Origin: Candidatus Omnitrophota bacterium
Lineage (GTDB): Bacteria > Omnitrophota > Gorgyraeia > Zapsychrales > Fredricksoniimonadaceae
DNA: 34,930 nt
Direction of reading: 5' to 3'
Assembly (NCBI GenBank): GCA_013335325.1
Contig: JAAXVU010000004.1
Span: 1-34,930 of the forward strand
The translations under genes and the position numbers were made by a program. The notes below the pieces were generated by a model, which saw nothing but the letters and a program-made list of their open reading frames with translations, searched no databases and had not been told where the DNA came from. Each line of letters starts with the position of its first letter. The stretch's first letter is position 1. Shown one piece after another: positions 6,836-15,185 of this stretch.

Positions 6836-8644
6836 ATGTCTAAAGTCCATGTTTTACCGGCGGATGTCATAAGCAAGATAGCGGCCGGCGAGGTCGTCGA
6901 ACGTCCGGCTTCGGTCGTGAAAGAGCTTTTGGAGAATTCTCTCGACGCTGGAGCTAAGCGCATCGAGCTGCATCTTAAGGAGGGCGGCAAGTCGCTGGTG
7001 CACATAAAGGATGACGGTAGCGGCATTGCCCGGGACGACCTGGACGCGCTTTTTACCCGCCATGCGACCAGCAAGGTGGCCGCCGCTTCCGACCTGGAGG
7101 CGATACTGTCGCTGGGTTTTCGTGGTGAGGCGTTGTATTCGGTCGGCTCGGTGGCGGAGGTCGCGTTACGCAGCCGCGCGCAAGGCTCGGCTGAGGCCTG
7201 GGAGATCGCGGTCAAGGGCGGCGAGAAGGCCCGGCCGGTCCCGGCTACCATGCCGTCACATGGCACGGACATCCGCGTCGGCGAGATCTTCTTTAACACG
7301 CCGGCCCGCAAGAAATTCCTCAAGTCTGATGCCGCCGAATTCGAACAGATCCTGAACGTCGTCATTCCTTATGCCTTGCTTTATCCCGAACGCGCCTTTC
7401 TGGTGACGCACAACGGGCGTACCGTGCTGGATTTGGGGGTGGCCGCCAGTCCGGCCGGGCGCGCTGCCGAGGCTCTGGGGCTGGAGAGCCGTCATATCAT
7501 AGCGCCGAAACCGATAGAGGACAGCGTCTGCCAGTTGCGCATGCTTCTGGGTGATATCAATATCCAGCGTCCTAGGCGCGACCTGCAGTACCTTTTCATA
7601 AACGGCCGGCCGGTGCAGAGCCGCAACCTGTCTTTCCATCTGAACGAAGTCTACAAGCTGATATTTCCGCCGGCCGTGCATCCTTTCTTCGCTGTCATGC
7701 TTACCGTGCCGGCTGGAGACGTCGATGTTAACGTGCACCCCACCAAGCGCGAGGTGCGGCTGCGCGACGAGTCGCGGCTGGCAGGTTTCCTGCGCCGGGT
7801 CGTGGAGCAGGCGCTCATGTCCGGGACTTCGGCGCGGGAAGTGACGGCAGATAGGCCGGAGGCGTTCTCCTTGACCTCGGCAGCTCCCGGAGCTGCCGAT
7901 GGTAGGGCTGAAGGCGTGCCGGCGGCAAAGTTGGTATTCGCGCCCAACCAGCGCAGTGTGGTGCCGGTATTTATCGCCAGTGATGAGTCCGTGCGTCCAG
8001 CAGTCGTCAACGATTTAACGACCCTGGCGACCCCGTCCGAGCAGTTGACCGCACCGTTCATAACCGAGACGTCCGTAACTTTAAAGGACCGGCTGGCGAC
8101 AGCCCGTCTTGTGGGGACGTTCGTCCGTAAATATCATCTCTTCGAGTCCGGCGAGTCGCTCTTTGTGGTCGACCAGCACGCGGCCCAGGAGCGGATCCTT
8201 TTTGAGAAGTTCCGCCGGCAGATCCACGCCGGCAAGGTGGAGGTGCAGCATCTGTTGACGCCTCTGGTCATGAACGTGACGCCGCAGGAAATGTTGTCCT
8301 GGGAGAATTCGGGCGAGCGTTTAAGCAGTTTTGGTTTTGAGGTGGAACAATTTGGTCCGGCGGCCCTGGCCCTGCGGGCGCATCCGGCGGTTATGCCGAA
8401 CCCGCAGCAGGCGCTGAGGGTGCTTTTGGCTGAAGGCGAGCTGACACGCATCGACGTCGATGTCTTGGCCAGCCGGGCCTGCCGCGCCTCAGTAATGGCC
8501 GGGGACAAGATGGACGCCGCTCAGGCCGCGCATCAGTTGCAAGCTCTGTTGGCCTGTGATGATCCTTACACCTGCCCGCACGGCCGTCCGGTCTTCATAG
8601 AGCTTAAGTCGAGCTTCCTGGACCGGCAGTTCCTGCGGACTTGA
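6836..8644 (+). CDS. mutL: DNA mismatch repair protein MutL
   Basis: MutL couples mismatch recognition by MutS to strand removal. All N-terminal GHKL ATPase motifs are present: IAAGEVVERPASVVKELLEN, DDGSGI, RHATSK, LGFRGEAL and FFNTPARKKFLK. DVNVHPTKREVR follows at about residue 300. A variable linker (~340-410) leads to the C-terminal dimerisation domain. That domain carries DQHAAQERILFE from residue 446, which fits the DQHA(X)2E(X)4E endonuclease motif, with further motif parts ACRASV and CPHGRPVF. So this MutL probably nicks DNA itself. The length of 602 aa is normal. ATG 6836 has GAAGGA upstream. Confidence 0.97.
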   Translation: MSKVHVLPADVISKIAAGEVVERPASVVKELLENSLDAGAKRIELHLKEGGKSLVHIKDDGSGIARDDLDALFTRHATSKVAAASDLEAILSLGFRGEALYSVGSVAEVALRSRAQGSAEAWEIAVKGGEKARPVPATMPSHGTDIRVGEIFFNTPARKKFLKSDAAEFEQILNVVIPYALLYPERAFLVTHNGRTVLDLGVAASPAGRAAEALGLESRHIIAPKPIEDSVCQLRMLLGDINIQRPRRDLQYLFINGRPVQSRNLSFHLNEVYKLIFPPAVHPFFAVMLTVPAGDVDVNVHPTKREVRLRDESRLAGFLRRVVEQALMSGTSAREVTADRPEAFSLTSAAPGAADGRAEGVPAAKLVFAPNQRSVVPVFIASDESVRPAVVNDLTTLATPSEQLTAPFITETSVTLKDRLATARLVGTFVRKYHLFESGESLFVVDQHAAQERILFEKFRRQIHAGKVEVQHLLTPLVMNVTPQEMLSWENSGERLSSFGFEVEQFGPAALALRAHPAVMPNPQQALRVLLAEGELTRIDVDVLASRACRASVMAGDKMDAAQAAHQLQALLACDDPYTCPHGRPVFIELKSSFLDRQFLRT

Positions 8645-8726
8645 GCCTGGGCCTGGCGGTACTGTGGTAAGATTGGACGACACTGGCATTGATAACCCGG
8701 GAGTCCGTCGAAAGCCGGATTTGAGA

Positions 8727-8755
8727 TTGACAGTCTATTTAAAATCAATAACAAT
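8727..8755 (+). promoter_or_regulatory. Candidate sigma70 promoter of the secretin-amidase-murI-que run
   Basis: A perfect TTGACA (8727-8732) is followed by 17 nt and AACAAT (8750-8755) in a locally AT-rich stretch 45 bp before the secretin start. No other promoter-like site is obvious before queD, so this could drive a long operon. Confidence 0.5.
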
Positions 8756-8799
8756 ACTTACGTTTTTCTGACCATAATCCATTTTTTCGTCGAGGTTTG

Positions 8800-10335
8800 A
8801 TGCGATCTACGATCCCTGCCTTTCTTTTGTTTCTGCTTCTGAACGCTGGCCTCTGCGGAGTCACCCGTGCGGAGGGATCTGCCGAAGAGGCCGCGTTGTC
8901 CGCGGAGAATTCGGACGCCGTCGGCTTGGGGCATACGATCGATGTCCTGGCTATTAAGGACATGGATATCCGCGAGGCGATCGAGCTTATCGCCCGCAAG
9001 AGCGGCCTCAATATCGTCACCGGCCAGAACGTGCAGGGGCGCGTTACGATCTTTCTAAAGGAAGTCGACGCCCGCGACGCCCTCCGGATGGTGCTGGAAG
9101 CTAACGGCCTGGCGTTTGCCGACGAGGGCGGGATAGTTCTGATCATGACGGCCGGTGAGTATCAGGCACGCTACGGACACGCCTTTGGCCAGGAAAAAGT
9201 GACCAGGATGATCCGGGTGCATTTTGCTTCGGTGGCGGATGTGGTTACTCTCCTTAATGAAATTAAAAGCGAGCAGGGCAAGGTCATTGCGAACGCGGAG
9301 GGCCGGAACGTGGTGGCGGTCGACACTGCGCAGAAGGTCAGAGAGATGGAGAACCTGGTGCGGGATGTGGATGTGCAGACAGTGACCTTGTCGGTGCCGC
9401 TTCAATATGCCCAGGCTCAAGACCTGGTGGAAAGCTTGCAGGGTATGCTGACCCGCAGCATCGGCATTATCACCTGCGACCCGGCGGCGAACAGCTTGAT
9501 CGTCACCGACACTCCGGCCAAAGCGGGCCGGATCAAGCAGGCGATCGCCCGGCTGGATGCGCGCGGACGCAAGATATCCCTGGAGGCCCAGCTGGTTCAT
9601 GTGGTCCTGAACAGAGAGCATCTGGGCGGGGTCGACTGGTCGGGCATACTGGAAGATTTTCGTAATATCCGCTTGTGGGGTTCCTATGATTTTCTGGATG
9701 GCGAGGAAACAGATCGTGTCCTTGGCCTGGGCGTGATCGCGGAGGACGACTTTTCAACCCTGCTGGATGCGTTGGACACCGTTGGCGTGGTTAAAGAATA
9801 TCCGTCGGCTGAAATAGTGCTGACGCAGTCGGAAGCGGTGAGGGTCGTGGTGCGTATGGATGAGCTGGGCCTGGATCTGAATCGCGTCCGCGCCGAAGAA
9901 GCGGTGGAAGGCGACAGCGGCGTGCGTCCCGGTAGTGCCGCGTTCGAGTTTTATATCAAGCTGGATATCGATGAGGATGAAAAGGTGAATCTGGGTGTCA
10001 TTCCGCGTGAGCCGCGACCGGCCCGCAAGCTTACTAAGATCTCCGCGCACAAGACTACTTTGCTGGCCGGAGCGGGCAAATCGGCGGTGATGGGCGGGCT
10101 GATCGCTACCGAGAAGGTCGCAACCACCCGGAAGATACCTTTGATGGGTGACCTGCCGTTGTTGGGTTTTGCCTTTCGCTTTCATGATAGTTCGGTACGG
10201 CGGGAAGAATTCGTAATTTTTTTGACGCCCAAAATAGTTAACGCCGCAACGCCGGGCAGCGATTCTGAACAAGAAGGCCTGCCAGCCGCCGGCAAGGCAG
10301 CGGCCTCGTCCGGCCTAACCAAGGGGAAACAGTGA
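8800..10335 (+). CDS. Secretin-family outer-membrane protein (PilQ/GspD-like)
   Basis: The 511-residue exported protein has a signal peptide (MRSTIPAFLLFLLLNAGLCG...RAEG). An STN-like domain follows (~45-115, IDVLAIKDMDIREAIELIAR). Two secretin N-type repeats follow (~125-250), including VPLQYAQAQDLVESLQGML and DPAANSLIVTDTPAKAGRIK. The C-terminal secretin part ends RKIPLMGDLPLLGFAF then EEFVIFLTPKIV, the family signature. The segment that normally reads like SSPRLLTLDN is poorly conserved and acidic (LDIDEDEKVN), so the barrel may be divergent. ATG 8800 has GAGG 4 nt upstream; TTG 8797 is less likely. Its stop overlaps the amidase start, suggesting coupled translation. Whether it serves type IV pili or type II secretion cannot be decided here. 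Confidence 0.85.
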   Translation: MRSTIPAFLLFLLLNAGLCGVTRAEGSAEEAALSAENSDAVGLGHTIDVLAIKDMDIREAIELIARKSGLNIVTGQNVQGRVTIFLKEVDARDALRMVLEANGLAFADEGGIVLIMTAGEYQARYGHAFGQEKVTRMIRVHFASVADVVTLLNEIKSEQGKVIANAEGRNVVAVDTAQKVREMENLVRDVDVQTVTLSVPLQYAQAQDLVESLQGMLTRSIGIITCDPAANSLIVTDTPAKAGRIKQAIARLDARGRKISLEAQLVHVVLNREHLGGVDWSGILEDFRNIRLWGSYDFLDGEETDRVLGLGVIAEDDFSTLLDALDTVGVVKEYPSAEIVLTQSEAVRVVVRMDELGLDLNRVRAEEAVEGDSGVRPGSAAFEFYIKLDIDEDEKVNLGVIPREPRPARKLTKISAHKTTLLAGAGKSAVMGGLIATEKVATTRKIPLMGDLPLLGFAFRFHDSSVRREEFVIFLTPKIVNAATPGSDSEQEGLPAAGKAAASSGLTKGKQ

Positions 10336-11387
10336 TGTTGCTGCGCGCGGTATTCCTGATGCTGATGCTTTTTTGTTACGGCGGATGCGCTACCATGCCG
10401 CGTCCGGGGCAGCCTTCGACAGGCGGGGTCCCTGTTTCCACTATATGCCAGAAATACTCCCTGGACTGCTCCTGGGATGGGGTGACGCATACCGTCAGCA
10501 TGAATTACAAGGGCAAGCTGGTCCGGGCGATGGTCGGCAGCAGCTTGGTCCTGGTAGACAGTACGAGGTTTTCACTTAGCTCGCCTTTGCGACGCAAGTC
10601 CGGCTCCATTATGTTACCGTCGGACTTCGAGAGGGTGGTGATCTTGCCGACAGTGGAGAACATGGCTGGCGAGCTTCCAAAGGTCCCGTCGCGTATTGGA
10701 AAGGTCGTACTGGACCCGGGGCACGGCGGCAAGGATCCCGGCGCGATCGGCTATAGCGGACTGAAAGAGAAGGACATTACCCTGGATATCGTACGGCGTT
10801 TGCGCGACGAGCTGGTCAAGGCCGGGGTCGACGTCGTCATTACGCGCGAGAAGGATGAAGCGCTGGCGCTGGACCGCCGGACGGAGATCGCCAGTCGTCC
10901 GGATGTGGAGCTGTTTGTCAGTATCCATGCCAACAGCACTACGCCTGACCATAAAAGAAGCATCAGCCTGGCGCACGGCATAGAGGTGTACTATATCGGG
11001 GCGCTCAACGCTGACGATCTGGACGAGCAGCAGCGGCAGCTCAACGCCAAGAAGCTGTGTGGAGAATTCAAGATGCAGGGATCGTCGGAAGAGGCCCGCA
11101 AGATCGTGCTTAGCATGCTTTACAATTACAAGATGAGCGAGGCGCCGGGCATGGCCGAGCGTATGGCCCGCAACCTGTCCAGGGCGGTGGAGGAGCATTC
11201 CCGGGGTGCCAAGTCGCAGCGCTATTTTGTTCTGCGTAACACGCTGGTGCCGGCCATATTGATCGAGGTGGGCTTCCTCTCTAACCCGGGGGAAGAACGC
11301 CGGCTCAAGGAGCCATCCTACCGTCAGAAGATGGCCGTGGCCATCAGTCGCAGCATATCGGAGTATTTGTATGCCACAGGCAAGTAA
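10335..11387 (+). CDS. N-acetylmuramoyl-L-alanine amidase, lipoprotein (Amidase_3)
   Basis: This zinc hydrolase cleaves the bond between MurNAc and the stem peptide of peptidoglycan. The N-terminus is a lipoprotein signal with lipobox YGGC (Cys at about residue 17), so it is probably membrane-anchored and periplasmic. Residues ~35-100 resemble the beta-rich N-terminal domain of copper amine oxidase type seen in some amidases. The catalytic domain follows: VVLDPGHGGKDPGAIG (zinc His and Glu region), VDVVITRE, LFVSIHANS, and near the end PAILIEVGFLSNPGEE with the catalytic Glu. ATG 10335 overlaps the secretin stop by one base and has AAGGGG upstream. Pairing with a secretin suggests wall remodelling around an envelope complex. 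Confidence 0.93.
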   Translation: MLLRAVFLMLMLFCYGGCATMPRPGQPSTGGVPVSTICQKYSLDCSWDGVTHTVSMNYKGKLVRAMVGSSLVLVDSTRFSLSSPLRRKSGSIMLPSDFERVVILPTVENMAGELPKVPSRIGKVVLDPGHGGKDPGAIGYSGLKEKDITLDIVRRLRDELVKAGVDVVITREKDEALALDRRTEIASRPDVELFVSIHANSTTPDHKRSISLAHGIEVYYIGALNADDLDEQQRQLNAKKLCGEFKMQGSSEEARKIVLSMLYNYKMSEAPGMAERMARNLSRAVEEHSRGAKSQRYFVLRNTLVPAILIEVGFLSNPGEERRLKEPSYRQKMAVAISRSISEYLYATGK

Positions 11388-12288
11388 GGTCAGGGCAAGT
11401 GCGTCGGGTCGGGCCGGTTTGACGATGCGGTCGCGCGGAGGTAAGGTGTCTGCCGAAGAAGGTGGCTTGTCGGCGCGACTGGATCTGTTGCCGGGGGATC
11501 GTCCGATCGGCGTGTTTGATTCCGGCATCGGCGGGCTCACAGTGGCCCAGGAGATCACACGGCTTCTACCCAACGAGCAGATCGTATATTTCGGCGACAC
11601 CGCCAGGGTGCCATACGGCACCAAGTCGCGCGAATCGGTGGTCCGGTTTTCCCGGGACAACATGAACGTGCTTTTGAAGTACAACGTGAAAGTAGTGGTG
11701 GTTGCCTGTAACACTTCCACCAGCTGGGCGCTGGGCATCTTGCGCCGGGAATATGCCCTGCCGGTAGTGGGCGTGATCGAGCCGGGTTCCCGCCGGGCGG
11801 TGGAGGTTTCGGACAAGGGGCGCATCGGTGTCATCGCCACTCGCTCCACAGTGGCCAGCCGCAAGTATGAGGAGACTATCCGGCGTATGCGTCCCGGCGC
11901 CGAGGTGATACAGCGGGCCTGTCCGTTGTTTGTGCAACTGGTCGAGGAAGGCTGGCTCGACCATCACGTGACGGAACAGATCGCCCAGGAGTATCTGGCA
12001 GATATCCGCAAGTTCGGGGTAGATACGTTGATCCTGGGATGTACGCATTATCCGCTGCTTAAGCCGGTATTGCAGAAGGTCGTGGGGCGGAATGTAGCGC
12101 TGATCGATTCCGGCACCGAGACGGCGCGCGAGGTAAAGATGCTGCTGGAAGACAGGCAGCTTTTGCGCTGCAGCCGGCGTCCGCCGCGGCACGAGTTTCT
12201 TGTTTCCGACGAGCCGGAGCATTTCCGGGTGGTGGCCAAGCGCTTCCTGGGGCACGACCTGCCCCGCGTCCGGCGGGTGCTGTTTTAA
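11371..12288 (+). CDS. murI: Glutamate racemase
   Basis: MurI supplies D-glutamate for peptidoglycan. The two catalytic cysteines are in VACNTSTSWAL and LGCTHYPLLKPVL; the N-terminal PIGVFDSGIGGLTVAQEI carries the conserved Asp and Ser. YFGDTARVPYGTKS is also typical. ATG 11371 overlaps the amidase by 17 nt and follows CGGAG. It gives a 305-residue protein with a basic, non-conserved leader of ~45 residues. GTG 11446 lies 4 nt after a strong GGAGG and would give 280 residues, closer to family length, so it may be the true start. The gene sits between an amidase and queD with almost no gaps. Confidence 0.95.
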   Translation: MPQASKVRASASGRAGLTMRSRGGKVSAEEGGLSARLDLLPGDRPIGVFDSGIGGLTVAQEITRLLPNEQIVYFGDTARVPYGTKSRESVVRFSRDNMNVLLKYNVKVVVVACNTSTSWALGILRREYALPVVGVIEPGSRRAVEVSDKGRIGVIATRSTVASRKYEETIRRMRPGAEVIQRACPLFVQLVEEGWLDHHVTEQIAQEYLADIRKFGVDTLILGCTHYPLLKPVLQKVVGRNVALIDSGTETAREVKMLLEDRQLLRCSRRPPRHEFLVSDEPEHFRVVAKRFLGHDLPRVRRVLF

Positions 12289-12302
12289 CTTAAGGAGTGG
12301 TC

Positions 12303-12665
12303 ATGTTTGAACTGACGGTCCGCAGCGATTTTTCTTCCGCCCATTTCCTGCGGGATTACGAGGGCAAGTGCCGCAACCTGCACGGACACACCTGGCAGGT
12401 GGCGGTGACCGTGGCCGGCAACGAGCTTAACGCTATCGGCGTCATGGCGGATTTTGTCGGTTTGAAACAACATTTAAACTCGATTCTGGTCAGGCTGGAC
12501 CATACCTGTCTAAACGACCAGGAATTCTTTAAGGTGAACAACCCAACAGCGGAAAATCTGGCGCGTTTTATTTTTCAGGAATACCGGCAGCTGATCGCTC
12601 CGCTCAGGCTGGTGAAGGTCCAGGTCTGGGAGTCGGACCGGACGGACGTGGTTTATTACGAATAA
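12303..12665 (+). CDS. queD: 6-carboxy-5,6,7,8-tetrahydropterin synthase
   Basis: QueD makes 6-carboxytetrahydropterin from dihydroneopterin triphosphate, an early step to queuosine. The zinc ligands are the His in SSAHFL and the HGH in KCRNLHGHTWQV, with the catalytic Cys in the same motif. Family motifs VMADFVGLK, LDHTCLND, NPTAENLARFIF and the terminal VWESDRTDVVYYE are all present. The length of 120 aa is normal. ATG 12303 has AAGGAG (12292-12297) at ideal spacing. It begins 14 nt after murI. No preQ1 riboswitch-like sequence is visible upstream. Confidence 0.95.
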   Translation: MFELTVRSDFSSAHFLRDYEGKCRNLHGHTWQVAVTVAGNELNAIGVMADFVGLKQHLNSILVRLDHTCLNDQEFFKVNNPTAENLARFIFQEYRQLIAPLRLVKVQVWESDRTDVVYYE

Positions 12666-12720
12666 ATAATTTTAAGCTGTCAGCCGGGCGTGGAAGCGCC
12701 TGGAGGGCCGGCAAGCTTTT

Positions 12721-13422
12721 ATGCCTAAAGCCATTGTGCTTCTTTCCGGCGGACTGGATTCCGCCACGACACTTTATTATGCCCTGGACCGCGGGTTCGA
12801 GGTGCGGGCGCTGGTATTCGACTACGGTCAGCGGCATCGACGGGAGATCCGCGCAGCCCGGGCCGTGGCGCGAGCAGCCGGCGTGCCGTGCCAGGTGGTG
12901 AGGATCGCTTTTCCCTGGAAGGGCTCCGCCCTGCTGGACAGTTCGCAGAAGGTGCCTACGCGGCTTAAGATAGGCAAGGATGCCATCCCTTCAACTTATG
13001 TGCCAGCCCGGAACATCATCTTTGTCAGCTTCGCGGCCTCTTTTGCCGAGGCGGTCGGCGCCCGGGAGATATTCATCGGCGCCAACGCCATCGACTACTC
13101 AGGTTACCCCGACTGCCGGCCGGAATTCTTCGCGGCCTTGCAGAAAGCGTTCGACAAGGGACTGAAGGCCGGGGTGGAAAAACGGGGCGTAAGTATCCGC
13201 ACTCCGCTAGTTCATCTGACCAAGGCTGAGATCGTCCGGCTGGGGACGCGGCTTAAAGTCCCGTATGATAAAACCTGGTCGTGTTACAATAACTTCGATA
13301 AACCCTGCGGTACTTGCGACAGCTGTCGTTTGCGGGCCAGGGGTTTCAAGGAGGCGGGAGAACCTGACCCGCTGTCGGGAGTCCGGCAGAAGGGCGCGAG
13401 TTCACGTCGGGTATGCCAATAA
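12721..13422 (+). CDS. queC: 7-cyano-7-deazaguanine (preQ0) synthase
   Basis: QueC converts 7-carboxy-7-deazaguanine to preQ0 using ATP and ammonia. The PP-loop SGGLDS is at residues 9-14. DYGQRHRREI, STYVPARNIIF, GANAIDYSGYPDCRPEF and the C-terminal zinc cluster (SCYNN followed by CGTCDSC) are diagnostic. The length of 233 aa fits. ATG 12721 has GGAGG about 14 nt upstream, which is distant. The 3' end overlaps queE by 10 nt, so translation is probably coupled. Confidence 0.96.
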   Translation: MPKAIVLLSGGLDSATTLYYALDRGFEVRALVFDYGQRHRREIRAARAVARAAGVPCQVVRIAFPWKGSALLDSSQKVPTRLKIGKDAIPSTYVPARNIIFVSFAASFAEAVGAREIFIGANAIDYSGYPDCRPEFFAALQKAFDKGLKAGVEKRGVSIRTPLVHLTKAEIVRLGTRLKVPYDKTWSCYNNFDKPCGTCDSCRLRARGFKEAGEPDPLSGVRQKGASSRRVCQ

Positions 13423-14108
13423 CAGCCAAAGTTGTCGAGGTTTTCCGGTCCATCCAGGGTGAAGGGAAATACGTCGGTGTTCCCCAGGTATTCGTGCGTC
13501 TGGCCGGATGCAACCTGAACTGCCAGTGGTGCGATACTACGCATGCGCGCGACATTCTGCCCGGGCATTACACGGAACTGGACGCGCTGCAGTTGTGGGC
13601 CATCGTGGAAGATATCTTTCGCGGAGCGCATTCGGTTAGCCTGACCGGCGGCGAGCCGCTTTTGCAGAAGGATTTCCTGAAAGAGTTCCTGGAGATAGTA
13701 AGCGTCTACAAGATCACCACCTATCTGGAGACCAACGGCACCCTGCCTGAAAACCTGAAAGAGGTTATCGATTATATCGATATCGTCTCGATGGACATCA
13801 AGCTGCCCAGCTCGACGGGGCTGAGGCCCTACTGGGATGAGCATGTGCAGTTCCTTCATGCCGCCTGGGGCAAGGACGTATTCATAAAGACTGTCATATC
13901 CTGCGGCACCACGATGGAAGATATCGTGCAGGCCGTGGAGATGATCTCGCGCGGGGATCCCACCATCCCGCTTTTCCTGCAGCCCAATCATTTCGAGATC
14001 AAGACCGGTGCGATGGACAAGTGTCGGGAGTTCCAGGAATATTGTCTGAATTATTTGTCGGATGTACGGATCGTTCCGCAGATGCACAAGTTTATGGACC
14101 TTAGGTAA
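13413..14108 (+). CDS. queE: 7-carboxy-7-deazaguanine synthase (radical SAM)
   Basis: QueE is the radical SAM enzyme that forms the 7-deazaguanine ring. The iron-sulfur cluster ligands are C33, C37 and C40 in AGCNLNCQWCDT. VFRSIQGEGKYVG at the N-terminus, SLTGGEPLLQ and YLETNGTLP are family motifs. The length of 231 aa is typical. It overlaps queC and completes the queD-queC-queE order. The next que gene, queF, is separated from it by an inserted-looking four-helix-bundle gene. Confidence 0.96.
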   Translation: MPITAKVVEVFRSIQGEGKYVGVPQVFVRLAGCNLNCQWCDTTHARDILPGHYTELDALQLWAIVEDIFRGAHSVSLTGGEPLLQKDFLKEFLEIVSVYKITTYLETNGTLPENLKEVIDYIDIVSMDIKLPSSTGLRPYWDEHVQFLHAAWGKDVFIKTVISCGTTMEDIVQAVEMISRGDPTIPLFLQPNHFEIKTGAMDKCREFQEYCLNYLSDVRIVPQMHKFMDLR

Positions 14109-14117
14109 TATTGTATT

Positions 14118-14145
14118 GGTGAATGGTAAAGGGTGAAGGGTGAAA
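14118..14145 (+). repeat. Left heptamer array (four GGTnnnn units)
   Basis: Four contiguous heptamers read GGTGAAT, GGTAAAG, GGTGAAG, GGTGAAA. The last one contains the GTG start codon of the four-helix-bundle gene. The same motif in inverted orientation follows that gene, so the gene is bracketed by inverted arrays. Confidence 0.8.
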
Positions 14146-14502
14146 GATTTTGCATATGACTTTGAGAAGCTGACGGTATATCAACGGGCGCTGGATTTGG
14201 CGGAGCTGGTATATCGGTCGACTGCTTCTTTTCCGGCGGCGGAGATATACGGCACTGTATCCCAAATGCGCAGGGCCGCGGTATCTGTTTCCTTGAACAT
14301 TGCGGAAGGTAAGGGTAGGTATTATAGCAAGATCTATGTGCAGTTCTTGTATCAAGCCCGGGGTTCGTTATATGAAGTTATTGCTTTGGTAAAATTAAGT
14401 CATCGGCTGGCTTTCTTGGATGATCAGGGTGCAGAGCTTTTAATGGGAAATTGTAACGAAGTGGCAGGCTTGCTCAATAATTTGATCAGGTCGCTTAAGT
14501 AA
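14140..14502 (+). CDS. Four-helix-bundle protein (S23/IVS-encoded family)
   Basis: The 120-residue protein matches the four-helix-bundle family first known from 23S rRNA intervening sequences. Signature pieces are FEKLTVYQRALDLAELVY, MRRAAVSVSLNIAEGKGR, QFLYQARGSLYEV and LNNLIRSLK. Members are thought to form oligomers; the cellular role is unclear and some relatives bind nucleic acids. GTG 14140 overlaps the last upstream heptamer, and GGTGAAGG acts as the likely ribosome binding site. It lies inside the que run, between queE and queF, and is locally AT-richer than both. That and the flanking heptamers suggest an insertion. Confidence 0.88.
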   Translation: MKDFAYDFEKLTVYQRALDLAELVYRSTASFPAAEIYGTVSQMRRAAVSVSLNIAEGKGRYYSKIYVQFLYQARGSLYEVIALVKLSHRLAFLDDQGAELLMGNCNEVAGLLNNLIRSLK

Positions 14503-14506
14503 GGTT

Positions 14507-14541
14507 TTCACCGTTCACCTTTTACCTTTTAGCTTTTACCA
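14507..14541 (-). repeat. Right heptamer array (five units, inverted)
   Basis: Five contiguous heptamers read TTCACCG, TTCACCT, TTTACCT, TTTAGCT, TTTACCA on the plus strand, the reverse complement of the GGTnnnn type upstream of the gene. The array starts 4 nt after the stop codon of the four-helix-bundle gene. Confidence 0.8.
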
Positions 14542-14562
14542 ATTAGTGATGCCGGAGGAAGC

Positions 14563-14961
14563 ATGAACAAGATCAGTTCTTACGAAGGATTACAAAAAAA
14601 GATCCGCACGCTGAAGACGCCGGAGATCGAAGTGTGGGAGAACCAGTACGCTGACCGGGATTATCTGATCCACCTGGAGATCCCGGAGTTCACCTGTATC
14701 TGCCCCAAGACCGGGCTGCCGGACTTTGCCATCGTGAAGATCGACTACCGTCCGGGCAAGGTCTGCCTGGAGTTGAAGTCGCTTAAGATGTACACCATCT
14801 TTTACCGCGACGTGGGGATATTTCACGAACATCTGGTCAACAAGCTTCTGGATGACTGTGTCCAGGCCTGCCGTCCGCGCTGGATGAAGATCTCCGTCGA
14901 GATGAATCCCCGCGGAGGCATCTACACTGCCGTGGAGGCGGAGTACCGGGGGAAGAAGTAG
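14563..14961 (+). CDS. queF: NADPH-dependent preQ0 reductase
   Basis: QueF reduces the nitrile of preQ0 to the amine of preQ1. The catalytic Cys is C47 and the general acid Asp is D54 in FTCICPKTGLPDFA. The QueF motif ELKSLKMY is at residues 70-77. The length of 132 aa indicates the short, unimodular type. ATG 14563 follows GGAGGA. With queD, queC and queE upstream, the pathway to preQ1 is complete here apart from GTP cyclohydrolase I. The tgt and queA genes are not in the window. Confidence 0.96.
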   Translation: MNKISSYEGLQKKIRTLKTPEIEVWENQYADRDYLIHLEIPEFTCICPKTGLPDFAIVKIDYRPGKVCLELKSLKMYTIFYRDVGIFHEHLVNKLLDDCVQACRPRWMKISVEMNPRGGIYTAVEAEYRGKK

Positions 14962-14988
14962 ACGGACGTGTCAGCCGCGGGCGCAAGG

Positions 14989-15071
14989 CCGGATCGGTCA
15001 GGCGTCTGCCGGATCCAATTTCCCGGCCGGCCGGGAAATTGCTGGCAGGGAAAATACCGGCAGCGATCCGG
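14989..15071. other. Nested dyad with a 26-bp perfect palindrome, queF-rph gap
   Basis: The 26 bases at 15016-15041 are a perfect palindrome with half-site CAATTTCCCGGCC. Outside it, CTGCC (15006-15010) can pair with GGCAG (15044-15048), and CCGGATCG (14989-14996) with CGATCCGG (15064-15071). The whole can fold into one long interrupted stem. No T run follows, so it is not a classic terminator. The rest of the 224-bp gap holds only the AAGGAG ribosome binding site of rph. Confidence 0.6.
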
Positions 15072-15185
15072 TAAAGAGCGCAAAGGTGGATAGCGTAATT
15101 GCTGTCCACAGTTCACCCGTCAGCTTTTGGCAATTCGTAGGCACAACGCAGATTCATTCACAGGTCTTCATTCAAAGGAGTTTTT

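Noticed and set aside
6256-6843. 195-residue plus-strand frame overlapping the small membrane protein
   Set aside because: It is rich in Gly and Arg, overlaps the membrane protein in another frame, and has no ribosome binding site or domain.
10614-11864. 416-residue open frame on the minus strand
   Set aside because: It runs antisense across the amidase and murI genes, both of which are certain; it has no family features.
12241-12302. preQ1 riboswitch before queD
   Set aside because: The 14-nt gap after murI leaves no room and no preQ1-I or preQ1-II-like motif is visible there.
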